The notes beneath the pieces were generated by a model that ran no database searches, was not told the origin of the DNA, and saw nothing but the letters and a program-made list of their open reading frames with translations. From the NCBI RefSeq assembly GCF_027942865.1, contig NC_134522.1:30429349-30493348 (forward strand): a stretch of 64,000 nucleotides of DNA, given 5' to 3'. The stretch is from Odontesthes bonariensis (Eukaryota > Chordata > Actinopteri > Atheriniformes > Atherinopsidae). A program made the translations under genes and the position numbers. Positions 44,927 through 54,245 of the stretch are shown in pieces; the first letter of the stretch is position 1, and the number at the start of each line of letters is the position of its first letter.

Positions 44927-44990
44927 GCACTTCAACTTTATGCACATTCTCTGGAGAAAATGGTGGAAAGTGCTTTGAAGTTGGGGTGTG
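44927..44990 (+). ncRNA. mir430: miR-430-like hairpin zeta, unit 0 copy 2
   Basis: Arms identical to copy 1; the loop reads CTCTGGAGAAAATGG. Confidence 0.85.
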
Positions 44991-45090
44991 ATTCTTAACT
45001 TACTGCTTCAGCGATTGAAGACATTTCCAGGACTGTCTTCTAAATAGTAGGAAACTCTTGAAAATTCATGTGGATTCCTCAGTAGGACAT

Positions 45091-45153
45091 GCACTTCAAC
45101 TTTATGCACATTCTTTGGCGAAAATGGTGGAAAGTGCATGACGTTTGGGTGGG
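45091..45153 (+). ncRNA. mir430: Zeta-last hairpin, unit 0
   Basis: Last sub-repeat of the unit. The 3' arm diverges to AAAGTGCATGACGTTTGGGT, keeping AAAGTGC but losing the T after it, so target choice would differ. Confidence 0.6.
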
Positions 45154-45515
45154 ATTCTTGCCTCACTGTATGATGAATCCAGACTCTTAAATCTTTCCAC
45201 AGTGTGGGGAGCCAATTTACAATCCACCCACTTTTTCTGTCTCTTACACTTGATACCAGACTATACATTTGGTTTTGTCTTGTTTTGAAGTACGTGTGAT
45301 GGAACTCCAACTGGAGGCTTCCTTTGTCAAACAAGTTTCATGGAGCAAAACTGCAGAAAGCTGATTGATAACTCATCAACACCTAACTGCCCTCATGTCT
45401 GCATTCATTCCAAAACGATTCTTCTTTGAATGGTTGTTTAATGGCCCATTGCCTGGACCATAGAAACCTTGTGGAAAAGGAAGGTGGAGTTTGTTTGAAC
45501 AACAAACACTGAGCA

Positions 45516-45522
45516 TATAAAA
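45516..45522 (+). promoter_or_regulatory. TATA box, unit 1
   Basis: CATATAAAATGGG, preceded by TTGTTTGAACAACAAACAC (Sox/Fox-like) and TTTAATGGCCCATTG (Nanog/CCATT-like) within ~90 bp. A CACACTCACC start-like element lies ~30 bp downstream. Confidence 0.75.
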
Positions 45523-45620
45523 TGGGCAACTCTGTTCGACACACTCACCAAGTTGGAAATGCAACGTGGAGGACACAAGAAAGCATCAACTGGACCGAGG
45601 AGAAATTAATGTAAGAAAAA

Positions 45621-45685
45621 AATCGGATTCATTGTATGTGCTGACTTGTGTTTGAGTTCAGGAAGTGCTTCTGGTTGGGGCGATT
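45621..45685 (+). ncRNA. mir430: miR-430 hairpin alpha, unit 1
   Basis: Class alpha: the 3' arm AAGTGCTTCTGGTTGGGGCG (seed at 45663) faces a 5' arm beginning AATCGG that pairs largely through G-U pairs. It is the weakest stem of the six classes. It starts only ~10 bases after the GTAAGA donor. Confidence 0.68.
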
Positions 45686-45734
45686 GTACACGACAAATGC
45701 TATTGACTGCAACTGAAGCTAGCATATGAGTTTA

Positions 45735-45817
45735 TCACATGGAGACCACCTCAAACAGACACACTGATGGTTCTTGATTTCATAAGTGCTTCTCTTTTGG
45801 GGTTGTTTCGCATGTGA
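45735..45817 (+). ncRNA. mir430: miR-430 hairpin beta, unit 1
   Basis: Class beta: stem base TCACATG/CATGTGA, 5' arm GGAGACCACCTCAAACAGAC, 3' arm TAAGTGCTTCTCTTTTGGGG (seed at 45784). A long, well-paired hairpin of 83 nt. Confidence 0.9.
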
Positions 45818-45865
45818 GATTTTCTTCAATAAGACATGACTGTTCTTTCCTGAATTTGTCCCCAA

Positions 45866-45930
45866 CATTATCTTAACACAGGCACTGACTACATTTCTTA
45901 AAAAAGTAAGTGCTACTTGTTGGGGTAATC
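45866..45930 (+). ncRNA. mir430: miR-430 hairpin gamma, unit 1
   Basis: Class gamma: 5' arm CATTATCTTAACACAGGCAC, 3' arm TAAGTGCTACTTGTTGGGGT (seed at 45908), closing on ATTA/TAAT. It differs from the others by A after the seed. Confidence 0.85.
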
Positions 45931-46128
45931 TTGCAGACGGCTCTCATTCAAAAATCCTACTGCAAAATATGAACTATAGATAAAAATGTATTTGCATGGA
46001 ATTTCTATTTAATTTTTACCTAATTTGAGCATTTACATGGCTTTGAAGTGAAATAGTGCAACACTCTGGGACAGACCACATCCACTGCGTGAATGTGAAG
46101 CCTCATTTTTGTGGGCAAATCACTCTCA

Positions 46129-46190
46129 GATCACCTCAAAGGAGTCACTCCTGATTCTTGTGCTCAAAAGTGCTTCTCTTTGGGGTTGTC
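46129..46190 (+). ncRNA. mir430: miR-430 hairpin delta, unit 1
   Basis: 5' arm ATCACCTCAAAGGAGTCACT with intact seed AAGTGCT in the 3' arm. This is the reference form of the class. Confidence 0.9.
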
Positions 46191-46334
46191 TTGGTAGTGA
46201 AAATGTACAAGATCTGAACCTTTTAAAAAAACTATTACTTCTAGGGATGACATGTGATTTTCCAAGTCAAATAGAAGATCAATATTGTGGTCACGATTAG
46301 AATGACACTTATTTTCTATCAGAAGCGAGACTTT

Positions 46335-46413
46335 GTCATGATAAGTGCCCTAATAGAAACACTGAGCTGTTCCTCATTATAGTAAGTGCTTCTTGTTGGG
46401 GTAGTTTCATGAC
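46335..46413 (+). ncRNA. mir430: miR-430 hairpin epsilon, unit 1
   Basis: The 3' arm ends GTTGGGGTAG. The stem base GTCATGA/TCATGAC is intact. Confidence 0.9.
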
Positions 46414-46604
46414 CTGCAGACCTCGTGTGAGCTGAACGGCAAGCTCACCGTTATCCACTTTTTTTGAGAACACGTTGGAAAGTCCTGTTGAGTTTGGGTG
46501 TGATTCTGAACAGACTCCTTCAGCGATTGAAGACATTTCCTGGACTGTCTTCCAAAGAATAAGAAATGATCTCAAATAGTCGTGTGGATACCTCAGTAGG
46601 ACAT

Positions 46605-46668
46605 GCACTTCAACTTTATGCACATTCTTTGGCGAAAATGATAGAAAGTGCTTTGAAGTTGGGGTGTG
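46605..46668 (+). ncRNA. mir430: miR-430-like hairpin zeta, unit 1 copy 1
   Basis: Loop variant GCGAAAATGATAG; both arms as in unit 0. Confidence 0.85.
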
Positions 46669-46768
46669 ATTCTTAACTGACTGCTTCAGCGATTGAAGAC
46701 ATTTCCAGGACTGTCTTCTAAATAGTAGGAAACTCTTGAAAATCCATGTGGATTCCTCAGTAGGACAT

Positions 46769-46832
46769 GCACTTCAACTTTATGCACATTCTTTGGGGAA
46801 AATGGTGGAAAGTGCTTTGAAGTTGGGGTGTG
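46769..46832 (+). ncRNA. mir430: miR-430-like hairpin zeta, unit 1 copy 2
   Basis: The extra sub-repeat that makes this unit ~1.84 kb. Loop variant TTTGGGGAAAATGG. Confidence 0.85.
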
Positions 46833-46932
46833 ATTCTTAACTGACTGCTTCAGTTATTGGACAAGATTCCAGGACTGTCAACCAAATAGTAGGGAACTCT
46901 TGAAAATTCATGTGGATTCCTCAGTAGGACAT

Positions 46933-46995
46933 GCACTTCAACTTTATGCACATTCTTTGGCGAAAATGGTGGAAAGTGCATGAGGTTGGGGTGGG
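46933..46995 (+). ncRNA. mir430: Zeta-last hairpin, unit 1
   Basis: 3' arm AAAGTGCATGAGGTTGGGGT; the position after AAAGTGC is A. Confidence 0.6.
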
Positions 46996-47357
46996 ATTCT
47001 TGCCTCACTGTATGATGAATCAAGACTCTTAAATCTTTCCACAGTTTGGGGAGCCAATTTACAATCCACCCACTTTTTCTGTCTCTTACACTTGATACCA
47101 GACTATATATTTGGTTTTGTCTTGTTTTGAAGTACGTGTGATGGAACTCCAACTGGAGGCTTCCTTTGTCAAACAAGTTTCATGGAGCAAACCTGCAGAA
47201 AGCTGATTGATAACTCATCAACACCTAACTGCCCTCATGTCTGCATTCATTCCAAAACGATTCTTCTTTTAATGGTTGTTTAATGGCCCATTGCCTGGAC
47301 CATAGAAACCTTGTGGAAAAGGAAGGTGGAGTTTGTTTGAACCACAAGCATTGAGCA

Positions 47358-47364
47358 TATAAAA
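47358..47364 (+). promoter_or_regulatory. TATA box, unit 2
   Basis: CATATAAAATAGG. The upstream element reads GTTTGAACCACAAGCATTG, changed from the AACAAACAC form of units 1, 3, 5 and 6. Confidence 0.7.
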
Positions 47365-47461
47365 TAGGCAACTCTGTTCAACACACTCACCAAGTTGGAA
47401 ACGCAACATGGAGGACACAAGAAAGCATCAACGGGATCCAGGAGAAATTCAAGTAAGAAAA

Positions 47462-47526
47462 AATCGGATTCATTGTATGTGCTGACTTGTGTTTGAGTTC
47501 AGGAAGTGCTTCTGGTTGGGGCGATT
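47462..47526 (+). ncRNA. mir430: miR-430 hairpin alpha, unit 2
   Basis: Arms as in unit 1. The exon-donor junction just upstream reads TTCAAGTAAG instead of TTAATGTAAG. Confidence 0.68.
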
Positions 47527-47575
47527 GTACATGACAAATGCTATTGACTGTAATTGAAGCTAGCAGATGAGTGTA

Positions 47576-47658
47576 TCACATGGAGACCACCTCAAACAGA
47601 CACACTGATGGTTCTTGATTTCATAAGTGCTTCTCTTTTGGGGTTGTTTCGCATGTGA
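47576..47658 (+). ncRNA. mir430: miR-430 hairpin beta, unit 2
   Basis: Stem base TCACATG/CATGTGA retained; seed intact. Confidence 0.9.
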
Positions 47659-47706
47659 GATTTTCTTCAATAAGACATGACTGTTCTTTCCTGAACTTGT
47701 CCCCAA

Positions 47707-47771
47707 CATTACCTTAACACAGGCACTGACTACATTTTTTCAAGAAGTAAGTGCTACTTGTTGGGGTAATC
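47707..47771 (+). ncRNA. mir430: miR-430 hairpin gamma, unit 2
   Basis: 5' arm CATTACCTTAACAC; loop variant ATTTTTTCAAGAAG in place of ATTTCTTAAAAAAG. Confidence 0.86.
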
Positions 47772-47969
47772 TTGCAGACGGCTCTCATTCAAAAATCCTT
47801 CTACAAAATATGAACTATAGATAAAAATGTATTTGCAAGGAATTTCTATTTAATTTCTACCTAATTTGAGCATTTACATGGCTTTGAAGTGAAAGAGTGC
47901 GACACTCTGGAACAGACCACATCCACTGGGTAAATGTGAAGCCTCATTTTTGAGGGCAAATCACTCTCA

Positions 47970-48031
47970 GATCACCTCAAAGGAGTCACTCCTGATTCTT
48001 GTGCTCAAAAGCTCTTCTCTTTGGGATTGTC
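47970..48031 (+). ncRNA. mir430: miR-430 hairpin delta, unit 2, seed changed
   Basis: The 3' arm reads AAAAGCTCTTCTCTTTGGGA. The seed AAGTGCT has become AAGCTCT, and GGGG has become GGGA. The hairpin may still form but would not target the usual sites. Confidence 0.6.
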
Positions 48032-48177
48032 TTGGTAGTGAAAATGTACAAGATCTGAACCTTTGAGACAAACTGGATTACTTTTAGGGATGACATGTGA
48101 TTTTCCAAGTCAAATAGAAGATCAATATTGTGGTCACGATTAGAATGACACTTGTTTTCTATCAGAAGCGAGACTTT

Positions 48178-48256
48178 GTCATGATAAGTGCCCTAATAGA
48201 AACACTGAGCTGTTCCTCATTATAGTAAGTGCTTCTTGTTGGGGTAGTTTCATGAC
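48178..48256 (+). ncRNA. mir430: miR-430 hairpin epsilon, unit 2
   Basis: Identical over both arms to unit 1. Confidence 0.9.
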
Positions 48257-48449
48257 CTGCAGACCTCGTGTGAGCTGAACGGCAAGCTCAACGTTATCCA
48301 CTTTTTTTTTTAGAACATGGTGGAAAGTCCTGTTGAGTTTGGGTGTGATTCTGAACAGACTCCTTCAGCGATTGAAAACATTTCCTGGACTGTCTTCCAA
48401 AGAATAAGAAATGATCTCAAATAGTGGTGTGGATACCTCAGTAGGACAT

Positions 48450-48513
48450 GCACTTCAACTTTATGCACATTATTTGGGGAAAATGGTGGAAAGTGCTTTG
48501 AAGTTGGGGTGTG
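48450..48513 (+). ncRNA. mir430: miR-430-like hairpin zeta, unit 2
   Basis: 5' arm tail reads CACATTATTTGGGG in place of CACATTCTTTGG; seed intact. Confidence 0.84.
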
Positions 48514-48613
48514 ATTCTTACCTGACTGCTTCAATTATTGGACAAGATTCCAGGACTGTCAACCAAATAGTAGGGAACTCTTGAAAATCCATGTGGATTC
48601 CTCAGTAGGACAT

Positions 48614-48676
48614 GCACTTCAACTTTATGCACATTCTTTGGAGAAAATGGTGGAAAGTTCATGAGGTTGGGGTGGG
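48614..48676 (+). ncRNA. mir430: Zeta-last hairpin, unit 2, seed changed
   Basis: 3' arm AAAGTTCATGAGGTTGGGGT; AAAGTGC has become AAAGTTC. Confidence 0.5.
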
Positions 48677-49038
48677 ATTCTTGCCTCACTGTATGATGAA
48701 TCCAGACTCTTAAATCTTTCCACAGTGTGGGGAGCCAATTTACAATCCACCCACTTTTTCTGTCTCTTACACTTGATACCAGACTATACATTTGGTTTTG
48801 TCTTGTTTTGAAGTACGTGTGATGGAACTTCAACTGGAAGCTTCCTTTGTCAAACAAGTTTCATGGAGCAAAACTGCAGAAAGCTGATTGATAACTCATC
48901 AACACCTAACTGCCCTCATGTCTGCATTCATTCCAAAACGATTCTTCTTTGAATGGTTGTTTAATGGCCCATTGCCTGGACCATAGAAACCTTGTGGAAA
49001 AGGAAAGTGGAGTTTGTTTGAACAACAAACACTTAGCA

Positions 49039-49045
49039 TATAAAA
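49039..49045 (+). promoter_or_regulatory. TATA box, unit 3
   Basis: CATATAAAATGGG with AACAACAAACACTTAG upstream. Confidence 0.75.
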
Positions 49046-49143
49046 TGGGCAACTCTGTTCAACACACTCACCAAGTTGGAAACGCAACGTGGAGGACACA
49101 AGAAAGCATCAACTGGACCGAGGAGAAATTAATGTAAGAAAAA

Positions 49144-49208
49144 AATCGGATTCATTGTATGTGCTGACTTGTGTTTGAGTTCAGGAAGTGCTTCTGGTTG
49201 GGGCGATT
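49144..49208 (+). ncRNA. mir430: miR-430 hairpin alpha, unit 3
   Basis: Arms as in unit 1. Confidence 0.68.
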
Positions 49209-49257
49209 GTACACGACAAATGCTATTGACTGCAACTGAAGCTAGCAGATGAGCGTA

Positions 49258-49340
49258 TCACATGGAGACCACCTCAAACAGACACACTGATGATTCTTGA
49301 TTTCATAAGTGCTTCTCTTTTGGGGTTGTTTCTCTTGTGA
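49258..49340 (+). ncRNA. mir430: miR-430 hairpin beta, unit 3
   Basis: The stem base is weakened: the 3' side reads TCTCTTGTGA instead of TCGCATGTGA. The same change is in units 4 and 6. Confidence 0.87.
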
Positions 49341-49388
49341 GATTTTCTTCAATAAGACATGACTGTTCTTTCCTGAACTTGTCCCCAA

Positions 49389-49453
49389 CATTACCTTAAC
49401 ACAGGCACTGACTACATTTCTTAAAAAAGTAAGTGCTACTTGTTGGGGTAATC
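49389..49453 (+). ncRNA. mir430: miR-430 hairpin gamma, unit 3
   Basis: 5' arm CATTACCTTAACAC with loop ATTTCTTAAAAAAG. Confidence 0.86.
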
Positions 49454-49651
49454 TTGCAGACGGCTCTCATTCAAAAATCCTACTACAAAATATGAACTAT
49501 AGATAAAAATGTATTTGCAAGGAATTTCTATTTAATTTTTACCTAATTTGAGCATTTACATGGCTTTGAAGTGAAAGAGTGCGACACTCTGGGACAGACC
49601 ACATCCACTGGGTAAATGTGAAGCCTCATTTTTGTGGGCAAATCACTCTCA

Positions 49652-49714
49652 GATCACCTCAAAGGAGTCACTCCTGATTCTTTGTGCTCAAAAGTGCTTC
49701 TCTTTGGGGTTGTC
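49652..49714 (+). ncRNA. mir430: miR-430 hairpin delta, unit 3
   Basis: One extra T in the loop (GATTCTTTGTGC); seed intact. Confidence 0.9.
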
Positions 49715-49856
49715 TTGGTAGTGAAAATGTACAAGATCTGAACCTCTTAAAAAAACTATTACTTCTAGGGATGACGTGATTTTCCAAGTCAAATAGAGGA
49801 TCAATATTGTGGTCACGATTAGAATTATACTTATTTTCTATCGGAAGCGAGACTTT

Positions 49857-49935
49857 GTCATGATAAGTGCCCTAATAGAAACACTGAGCTGTTCCTCATT
49901 ATAGTAAGTGCTTCTTGTTGGGGTAGTTTCATGAC
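49857..49935 (+). ncRNA. mir430: miR-430 hairpin epsilon, unit 3
   Basis: Arms unchanged. The DNA just 5' has TCGGAAGCGAG, as in unit 0. Confidence 0.9.
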
Positions 49936-50130
49936 CTGCAGATCTTCCTCGTGTGAGCTGAACGGCAAGCTCACCGTTATCCACTTTTTTTGAGAACATG
50001 GTGGAAAGTCCTGTTAAGTTTGGGTGTGATTCTGAACAGACTCCTTCAGCGATTGAAGACATTTCCTGGACTGTCTTCCAAAGAATAAGAAATGATCTCA
50101 AATAGTCGTGTGGATACCTCAGTAGGACAT

Positions 50131-50194
50131 GCACTTCAACTTTATGCACATTCTTTGGCGAAAATGGTGGAAAGTGCTTTGAAGTTGGGGTGTG
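50131..50194 (+). ncRNA. mir430: miR-430-like hairpin zeta, unit 3
   Basis: Arms and loop as in unit 0 copy 1. Confidence 0.85.
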
Positions 50195-50294
50195 ATTCTT
50201 AACTTACTGCTTCAGCGATTGAAGACATTTCCAGGACTGTCTTCTAAATAGTAGGAAACTCTTGAAAATCCATGTGGATTCCTCAGTAGGACAT

Positions 50295-50357
50295 GCACTT
50301 CAACTTTATGCACATTCTTTGGAGAAAATGGTGGAAAGTGCATGAGGTTGGGGTGGG
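50295..50357 (+). ncRNA. mir430: Zeta-last hairpin, unit 3
   Basis: 3' arm AAAGTGCATGAGGTTGGGGT. Confidence 0.6.
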
Positions 50358-50719
50358 ATTCTTGCCTCACTGTATGATGAATCCAGACTCTTAAATCTTT
50401 CCACAGTGTGGGGAGCCAATTTACAATCCACCCACTTTTTCTGTCACTTACACTTGATACCAGACTATACATTTGGTTTTGTCTTGTTTTGAAGTACGTG
50501 TGATGGAACTCCAACTGGAAGCTTCCTTTGTCAAACAAGTTTCATGGAGCAAACCTGCAGAAAGTTGATTGATAACTCATCAACACCTAACTGCTCTCAT
50601 GTCTGCATTCATTCCAAAACGATTCTTCTTTGAATGGTTGTTTAATGGCCCATTGCCTGGACCATAGAAACCTTGTGGAAAAGGAAGGTGGAGTTTCTTT
50701 GAACCACAAGCAGTGAGCA

Positions 50720-50726
50720 TATAAAA
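50720..50726 (+). promoter_or_regulatory. TATA box, unit 4
   Basis: CATATAAAATGGG. The upstream element is the TTTGAACCACAAGCAGTG variant shared with unit 2. Confidence 0.72.
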
Positions 50727-50824
50727 TGGGCAACTCTGTTCAACACACTCACCAAGTTGGAAACGCAACATGGAGGACACAAGAAAGCATCAACTGGACC
50801 CAGGAGAAATTCATGTAAGAAAAA

Positions 50825-50889
50825 AATCGGATTTATTGTATGTGCTGACTTGTGTTTGAGTTCAGGAAGTGCTTCTGTTTGGGGCGATT
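50825..50889 (+). ncRNA. mir430: miR-430 hairpin alpha, unit 4
   Basis: The 3' arm reads AAGTGCTTCTGTTTGGGGCG, with TGTTT in place of TGGTT. Confidence 0.68.
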
Positions 50890-50938
50890 GTACACGACAA
50901 ATGCTATTGACTGCAACTGAAGCTAGCATATGAGTTTA

Positions 50939-51021
50939 TCACATGGAGACCACCTCAAACAGACACACTGATGATTCTTGATTTCATAAGTGCTTCTCTT
51001 TTGGGGTTGTTTCTCTTGTGA
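50939..51021 (+). ncRNA. mir430: miR-430 hairpin beta, unit 4
   Basis: TCTCTTGTGA stem variant; seed intact. Confidence 0.87.
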
Positions 51022-51069
51022 GATTTTCTTCAATAAGACATGACTGTTCTTTCCTGAACTTGTCCCCAA

Positions 51070-51134
51070 CATTACCTTAACACAGGCACTGACTACATTT
51101 TTTCAAGAAGTAAGTGCTACTTGTTGGGGTAATC
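51070..51134 (+). ncRNA. mir430: miR-430 hairpin gamma, unit 4
   Basis: Loop ATTTTTTCAAGAAG, as in units 2 and 5. Confidence 0.86.
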
Positions 51135-51332
51135 TTGCAGACGGCTCTCATTCAAAAATCCTTCTACAAAATATGAACTATAGATAAAAATGTATTTGCA
51201 AGGAATTTCTATTTAATTTCTACCTAATTTGAGCATTTACATGGCTTTGAAGTGAAAGAGTGCGACACTCTGGGACAGACCACATCCACTGCGTAAATGT
51301 GAAGCCTCATTTTTGTGGGCAAATCACTCTCA

Positions 51333-51395
51333 GATCACCTCAAAGGAGTCACTGCTGATTCTTTGTGCTCAAAAGTGCTTCTCTTTGGGGTTGTC
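51333..51395 (+). ncRNA. mir430: miR-430 hairpin delta, unit 4
   Basis: The loop side reads GTCACTGCTGATT (C to G); seed intact. Confidence 0.89.
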
Positions 51396-51541
51396 TTGGT
51401 AGTGAAAATGTACAAGATCTGAACCTTTGAGACAAACTGGATTACTTTTAGGGATGACATGTGATTTTCCAAGTCAAATAGAAGATCAATATTGTGGTCA
51501 CGATTAGAATGACACTTGTTTTCTATCAGAAGCGAGACTTT

Positions 51542-51620
51542 GTCATGATAAGTGCCCTAATAGAAACACTGAGCTGTTCCTCATTATAGTAAGTGCTTCT
51601 TGTTGGGGTAGTTTCATGAC
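51542..51620 (+). ncRNA. mir430: miR-430 hairpin epsilon, unit 4
   Basis: Arms unchanged. Confidence 0.9.
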
Positions 51621-51808
51621 CTGCAGACCTTTGAGCTGAACGGCAAGCTCACCGTTATCCACTTTTTTTGAGAACACGGTGGAAAGTCGTGTTAAGTTTG
51701 GGTGTGATTCTGAACAGACTCCTTCAGCGATTGAAGACATTTCCTGGACTGTCTTCCAAAGAATAAGAAATGATCTCAAATAGTGGTGTGGATACCTCAG
51801 TAGGACAT

Positions 51809-51872
51809 GCACTTCAACTTTATGCACATTCTTTGGCGAAAATGGTGGAAAGTGCTTTGAAGTTGGGGTGTG
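51809..51872 (+). ncRNA. mir430: miR-430-like hairpin zeta, unit 4 copy 1
   Basis: Arms as in unit 0. Confidence 0.85.
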
Positions 51873-51972
51873 ATTCTTAACTTACTGCTTCAAATATTGG
51901 ACAAGATTCCAGGACTGTCAACCAAATAGTAGGAAACTCTTGAAAATTCATGTGGATTCCTCAGTAGGACAT

Positions 51973-52036
51973 GCACTTCAACTTTATGCACATTCTCTGG
52001 AGAAAATGGTGGAAAGTGCTTTGAAGTTGGGGTGTG
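51973..52036 (+). ncRNA. mir430: miR-430-like hairpin zeta, unit 4 copy 2
   Basis: Loop CTCTGGAGAAAATGG, identical to unit 0 copy 2. This suggests that unit 0 and unit 4 share a source. Confidence 0.85.
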
Positions 52037-52136
52037 ATTCTTAACTTACTGCTTCAGCGATTGAAGACATTTCCAGGACTGTCTTCTAAATAGTAGGAAA
52101 CTCTTGAAAATTCACGTGGATTCCTCAGTAGGACAT

Positions 52137-52200
52137 GCACTTCAACTTTATGCACATTCTTTGGCGAAAATGGTGGAAAGTGCATGAGGTTTGGGGTGGG
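52137..52200 (+). ncRNA. mir430: Zeta-last hairpin, unit 4
   Basis: 3' arm AAAGTGCATGAGGTTTGGGG, one T longer than in the other units. Confidence 0.6.
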
Positions 52201-52562
52201 ATTCTTGCCTCACTGTATGATGAATCCAGACTCTTAAATCTTTCCACAGTGTGGGGAGCCAATTTACAATCCACCCACTTTTTCTGTCTCTTACACTTGA
52301 TACCAGACTATACATTTGATTTTGTCTTGTTTTGAAGTACGTGTGATGGAACTCCAACTGGACGCTTCCTTTGTCAAACAAGTTTCATGGAGCAAAACTG
52401 CAGAAAGCTGATTGATAACTCATCAACACCTAACTGCCCTCATGTCTGCATTCATTCCAAAACGATTCTTCTTTGAATGGTTGTTTAATGGCCCATTGCC
52501 TGGACCATAGAAACCTTGTGGAAAAGGAAGGTGGAGTTTGTTTGAACAACAAACACTGAGCA

Positions 52563-52569
52563 TATAAAA
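52563..52569 (+). promoter_or_regulatory. TATA box, unit 5
   Basis: CATATAAAATGGG with the AACAACAAACACTGAG upstream form. Confidence 0.75.
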
Positions 52570-52667
52570 TGGGCAACTCTGTTCAACACACTCACCAAGT
52601 TGGAAACGCAACATGGAGGACACAAGAAAGCATCAACGGGATCCAGGAGAAATTAATGTAAGAAAAA

Positions 52668-52732
52668 AATCGGATTCATTGTATGTGCTGACTTGTGTTT
52701 GAGTTCAGGAAGTGCTTCTGGTTGGGGCGATT
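52668..52732 (+). ncRNA. mir430: miR-430 hairpin alpha, unit 5
   Basis: Arms as in unit 1. Confidence 0.68.
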
Positions 52733-52781
52733 GTACATGACAAATGCTATTGACTGTAAATGAAGCTAGCAGATGAATGTA

Positions 52782-52864
52782 TCACATGGAGACCACCTCA
52801 AACAGACACACTGATGGTTCTTGATTTCATAAGTGCTTCTCTTTTGGGGTTGTTTCGCATGTGA
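52782..52864 (+). ncRNA. mir430: miR-430 hairpin beta, unit 5
   Basis: TCACATG/CATGTGA base present; seed intact. Confidence 0.9.
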
Positions 52865-52912
52865 GATTTTCTTCAATAAGACATGACTGTTCTTTCCTGA
52901 ACTTGTCCCCAA

Positions 52913-52977
52913 CATTACCTTAACACAGGCACTGACTATATTTTTTCAAGAAGTAAGTGCTACTTGTTGGGGTAATC
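52913..52977 (+). ncRNA. mir430: miR-430 hairpin gamma, unit 5
   Basis: Loop side reads CTGACTATATTTTTTC (C to T against unit 2). Confidence 0.86.
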
Positions 52978-53175
52978 TTGCAGATGGCTCTCATTCAAAA
53001 ATCCTTCTACAAAATATGAACTATAGATAAAAATGTATTTGCAAGGAATTTCTATTTAATTTCTACCTAATTTGAGCATTTACATGGCTTTGAAGTGAAA
53101 GAGTGCGACACTCTGGAACAGACCACATCCACTGGGTAAATGTGAAGCCTCATTTTTGAGGGCAAATCACTCTCA

Positions 53176-53238
53176 GATCACCTCAAAGGAGTCACTCCTG
53201 ATTCTTTGTGCTCAAAAGCTCTTCTCTTTGGGATTGTC
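53176..53238 (+). ncRNA. mir430: miR-430 hairpin delta, unit 5, seed changed
   Basis: Same AAGCTCT seed and GGGA change as unit 2, with the extra loop T of unit 3. Confidence 0.6.
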
Positions 53239-53384
53239 TTGGTAGTGAAAATGTACAAGATCTGAACCTTTGAGACAAACTGGATTACTTTTAGGGATGA
53301 CATGTGATTTTCCAAGTCAAATAGAAGATCAATATTGTGGTCACGATTAGAATGACACTTGTTTTCTATCAGAAGCGAGACTTT

Positions 53385-53463
53385 GTCATGATAAGTGCCC
53401 TAATAGAAACACTGAGCTGTTCCTCATTATAGTAAGTGCTTCTTGTTGGGGTAGTTTCATGAC
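53385..53463 (+). ncRNA. mir430: miR-430 hairpin epsilon, unit 5
   Basis: Arms unchanged. Confidence 0.9.
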
Positions 53464-53656
53464 CTGCAGACCTCGTGTGAGCTGAACGGCAAGCTCAGCG
53501 TTATCCACTTTTTTTTTTAGAACATGGTGGAAAGTCCTGTTGAGTTTGGGTGTGATTCTGAACAGACTCCTTCAGCGATTGAAAACATTTCCTGGACTGT
53601 CTTCCAAAGAATAAGAAATGATCTCAAATAGTCGTGTGGATACCTCAGTAGGACAT

Positions 53657-53720
53657 GCACTTCAACTTTATGCACATTATTTGGGGAAAATGGTGGAAAG
53701 TGCTTTGAAGTTGGGGTGTG
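53657..53720 (+). ncRNA. mir430: miR-430-like hairpin zeta, unit 5
   Basis: CACATTATTTGGGG variant shared with unit 2. Confidence 0.84.
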
Positions 53721-53820
53721 ATTCTTACCTGACTGCTTCAATTATTGGACAAGATTCCAGGACTGTCAACCAAATAGTAGGGAACTCTTGAAAATCCATG
53801 TGGATTCCTCAGTAGGACAT

Positions 53821-53883
53821 GCACTTCAACTTTATGCACATTCTTTGGAGAAAATGGTGGAAAGTTCATGAGGTTGGGGTGGG
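53821..53883 (+). ncRNA. mir430: Zeta-last hairpin, unit 5, seed changed
   Basis: AAAGTTC, as in unit 2. Confidence 0.5.
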
Positions 53884-54245
53884 ATTCTTGCCTCACTGTA
53901 TGATGAATCCAGACTCTTAAATCTTTCCACAGTGTGGGGAGCCAATTTACAATCCACCCACTTTTTCTGTCTCTTACACTTGATACCAGACTATACATTT
54001 GGTTTTGTCTTGTTTTGAAGTACGTGTGATGGAACTTCAACTGGAAGCTTCCTTTGTCAAACAAGTTTCATGGAGCAAACCTGCAGAAAGCTGATTGATA
54101 ACTCATCAACACCTAACTGCCCTCATGTCTGCATTCATTCCAAAACGATTCTTCTTTGAATGGTTGTTTAATGGCCCATTGCCTGGACCATAGAAACCTT
54201 GTGGAAAAGGAAGGTGGAGTTTGTTTGAACAACAAACACTGAGCA

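Larger units (their letters stand above)
45516..47357 (+). repeat. miR-430 array unit 1 (1842 bp)
   Basis: Measured from TATA box to TATA box. Order: TATA, first exon to the GTAAGA donor at 45611, hairpins alpha, beta, gamma, delta, epsilon, three zeta hairpins, CACAG acceptor at 47044, then promoter DNA of unit 2. All hairpins lie between donor and acceptor. Confidence 0.9.
47358..49038 (+). repeat. miR-430 array unit 2 (1681 bp)
   Basis: Donor GTAAGA at 47453 and acceptor CACAG ending at 48725. Two zeta hairpins only. It shares private changes with unit 5: delta seed AAGCTCT and zeta-last AAAGTTC. Confidence 0.9.
49039..50719 (+). repeat. miR-430 array unit 3 (1681 bp)
   Basis: Donor GTAAGA at 49134, acceptor CACAG ending at 50406. 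Two zeta hairpins. Pairs with unit 6 in the 5.2-kb higher-order pattern. Confidence 0.9.
50720..52562 (+). repeat. miR-430 array unit 4 (1843 bp)
   Basis: Donor GTAAGA at 50815, acceptor CACAG ending at 52249. Three zeta hairpins, as in unit 1. 5204 bp from unit 1. Confidence 0.9.
52563..54245 (+). repeat. miR-430 array unit 5 (1683 bp)
   Basis: Donor GTAAGA at 52658, acceptor CACAG ending at 53932. Nearly identical to unit 2, including the seed-changed delta and zeta-last hairpins. Confidence 0.9.
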
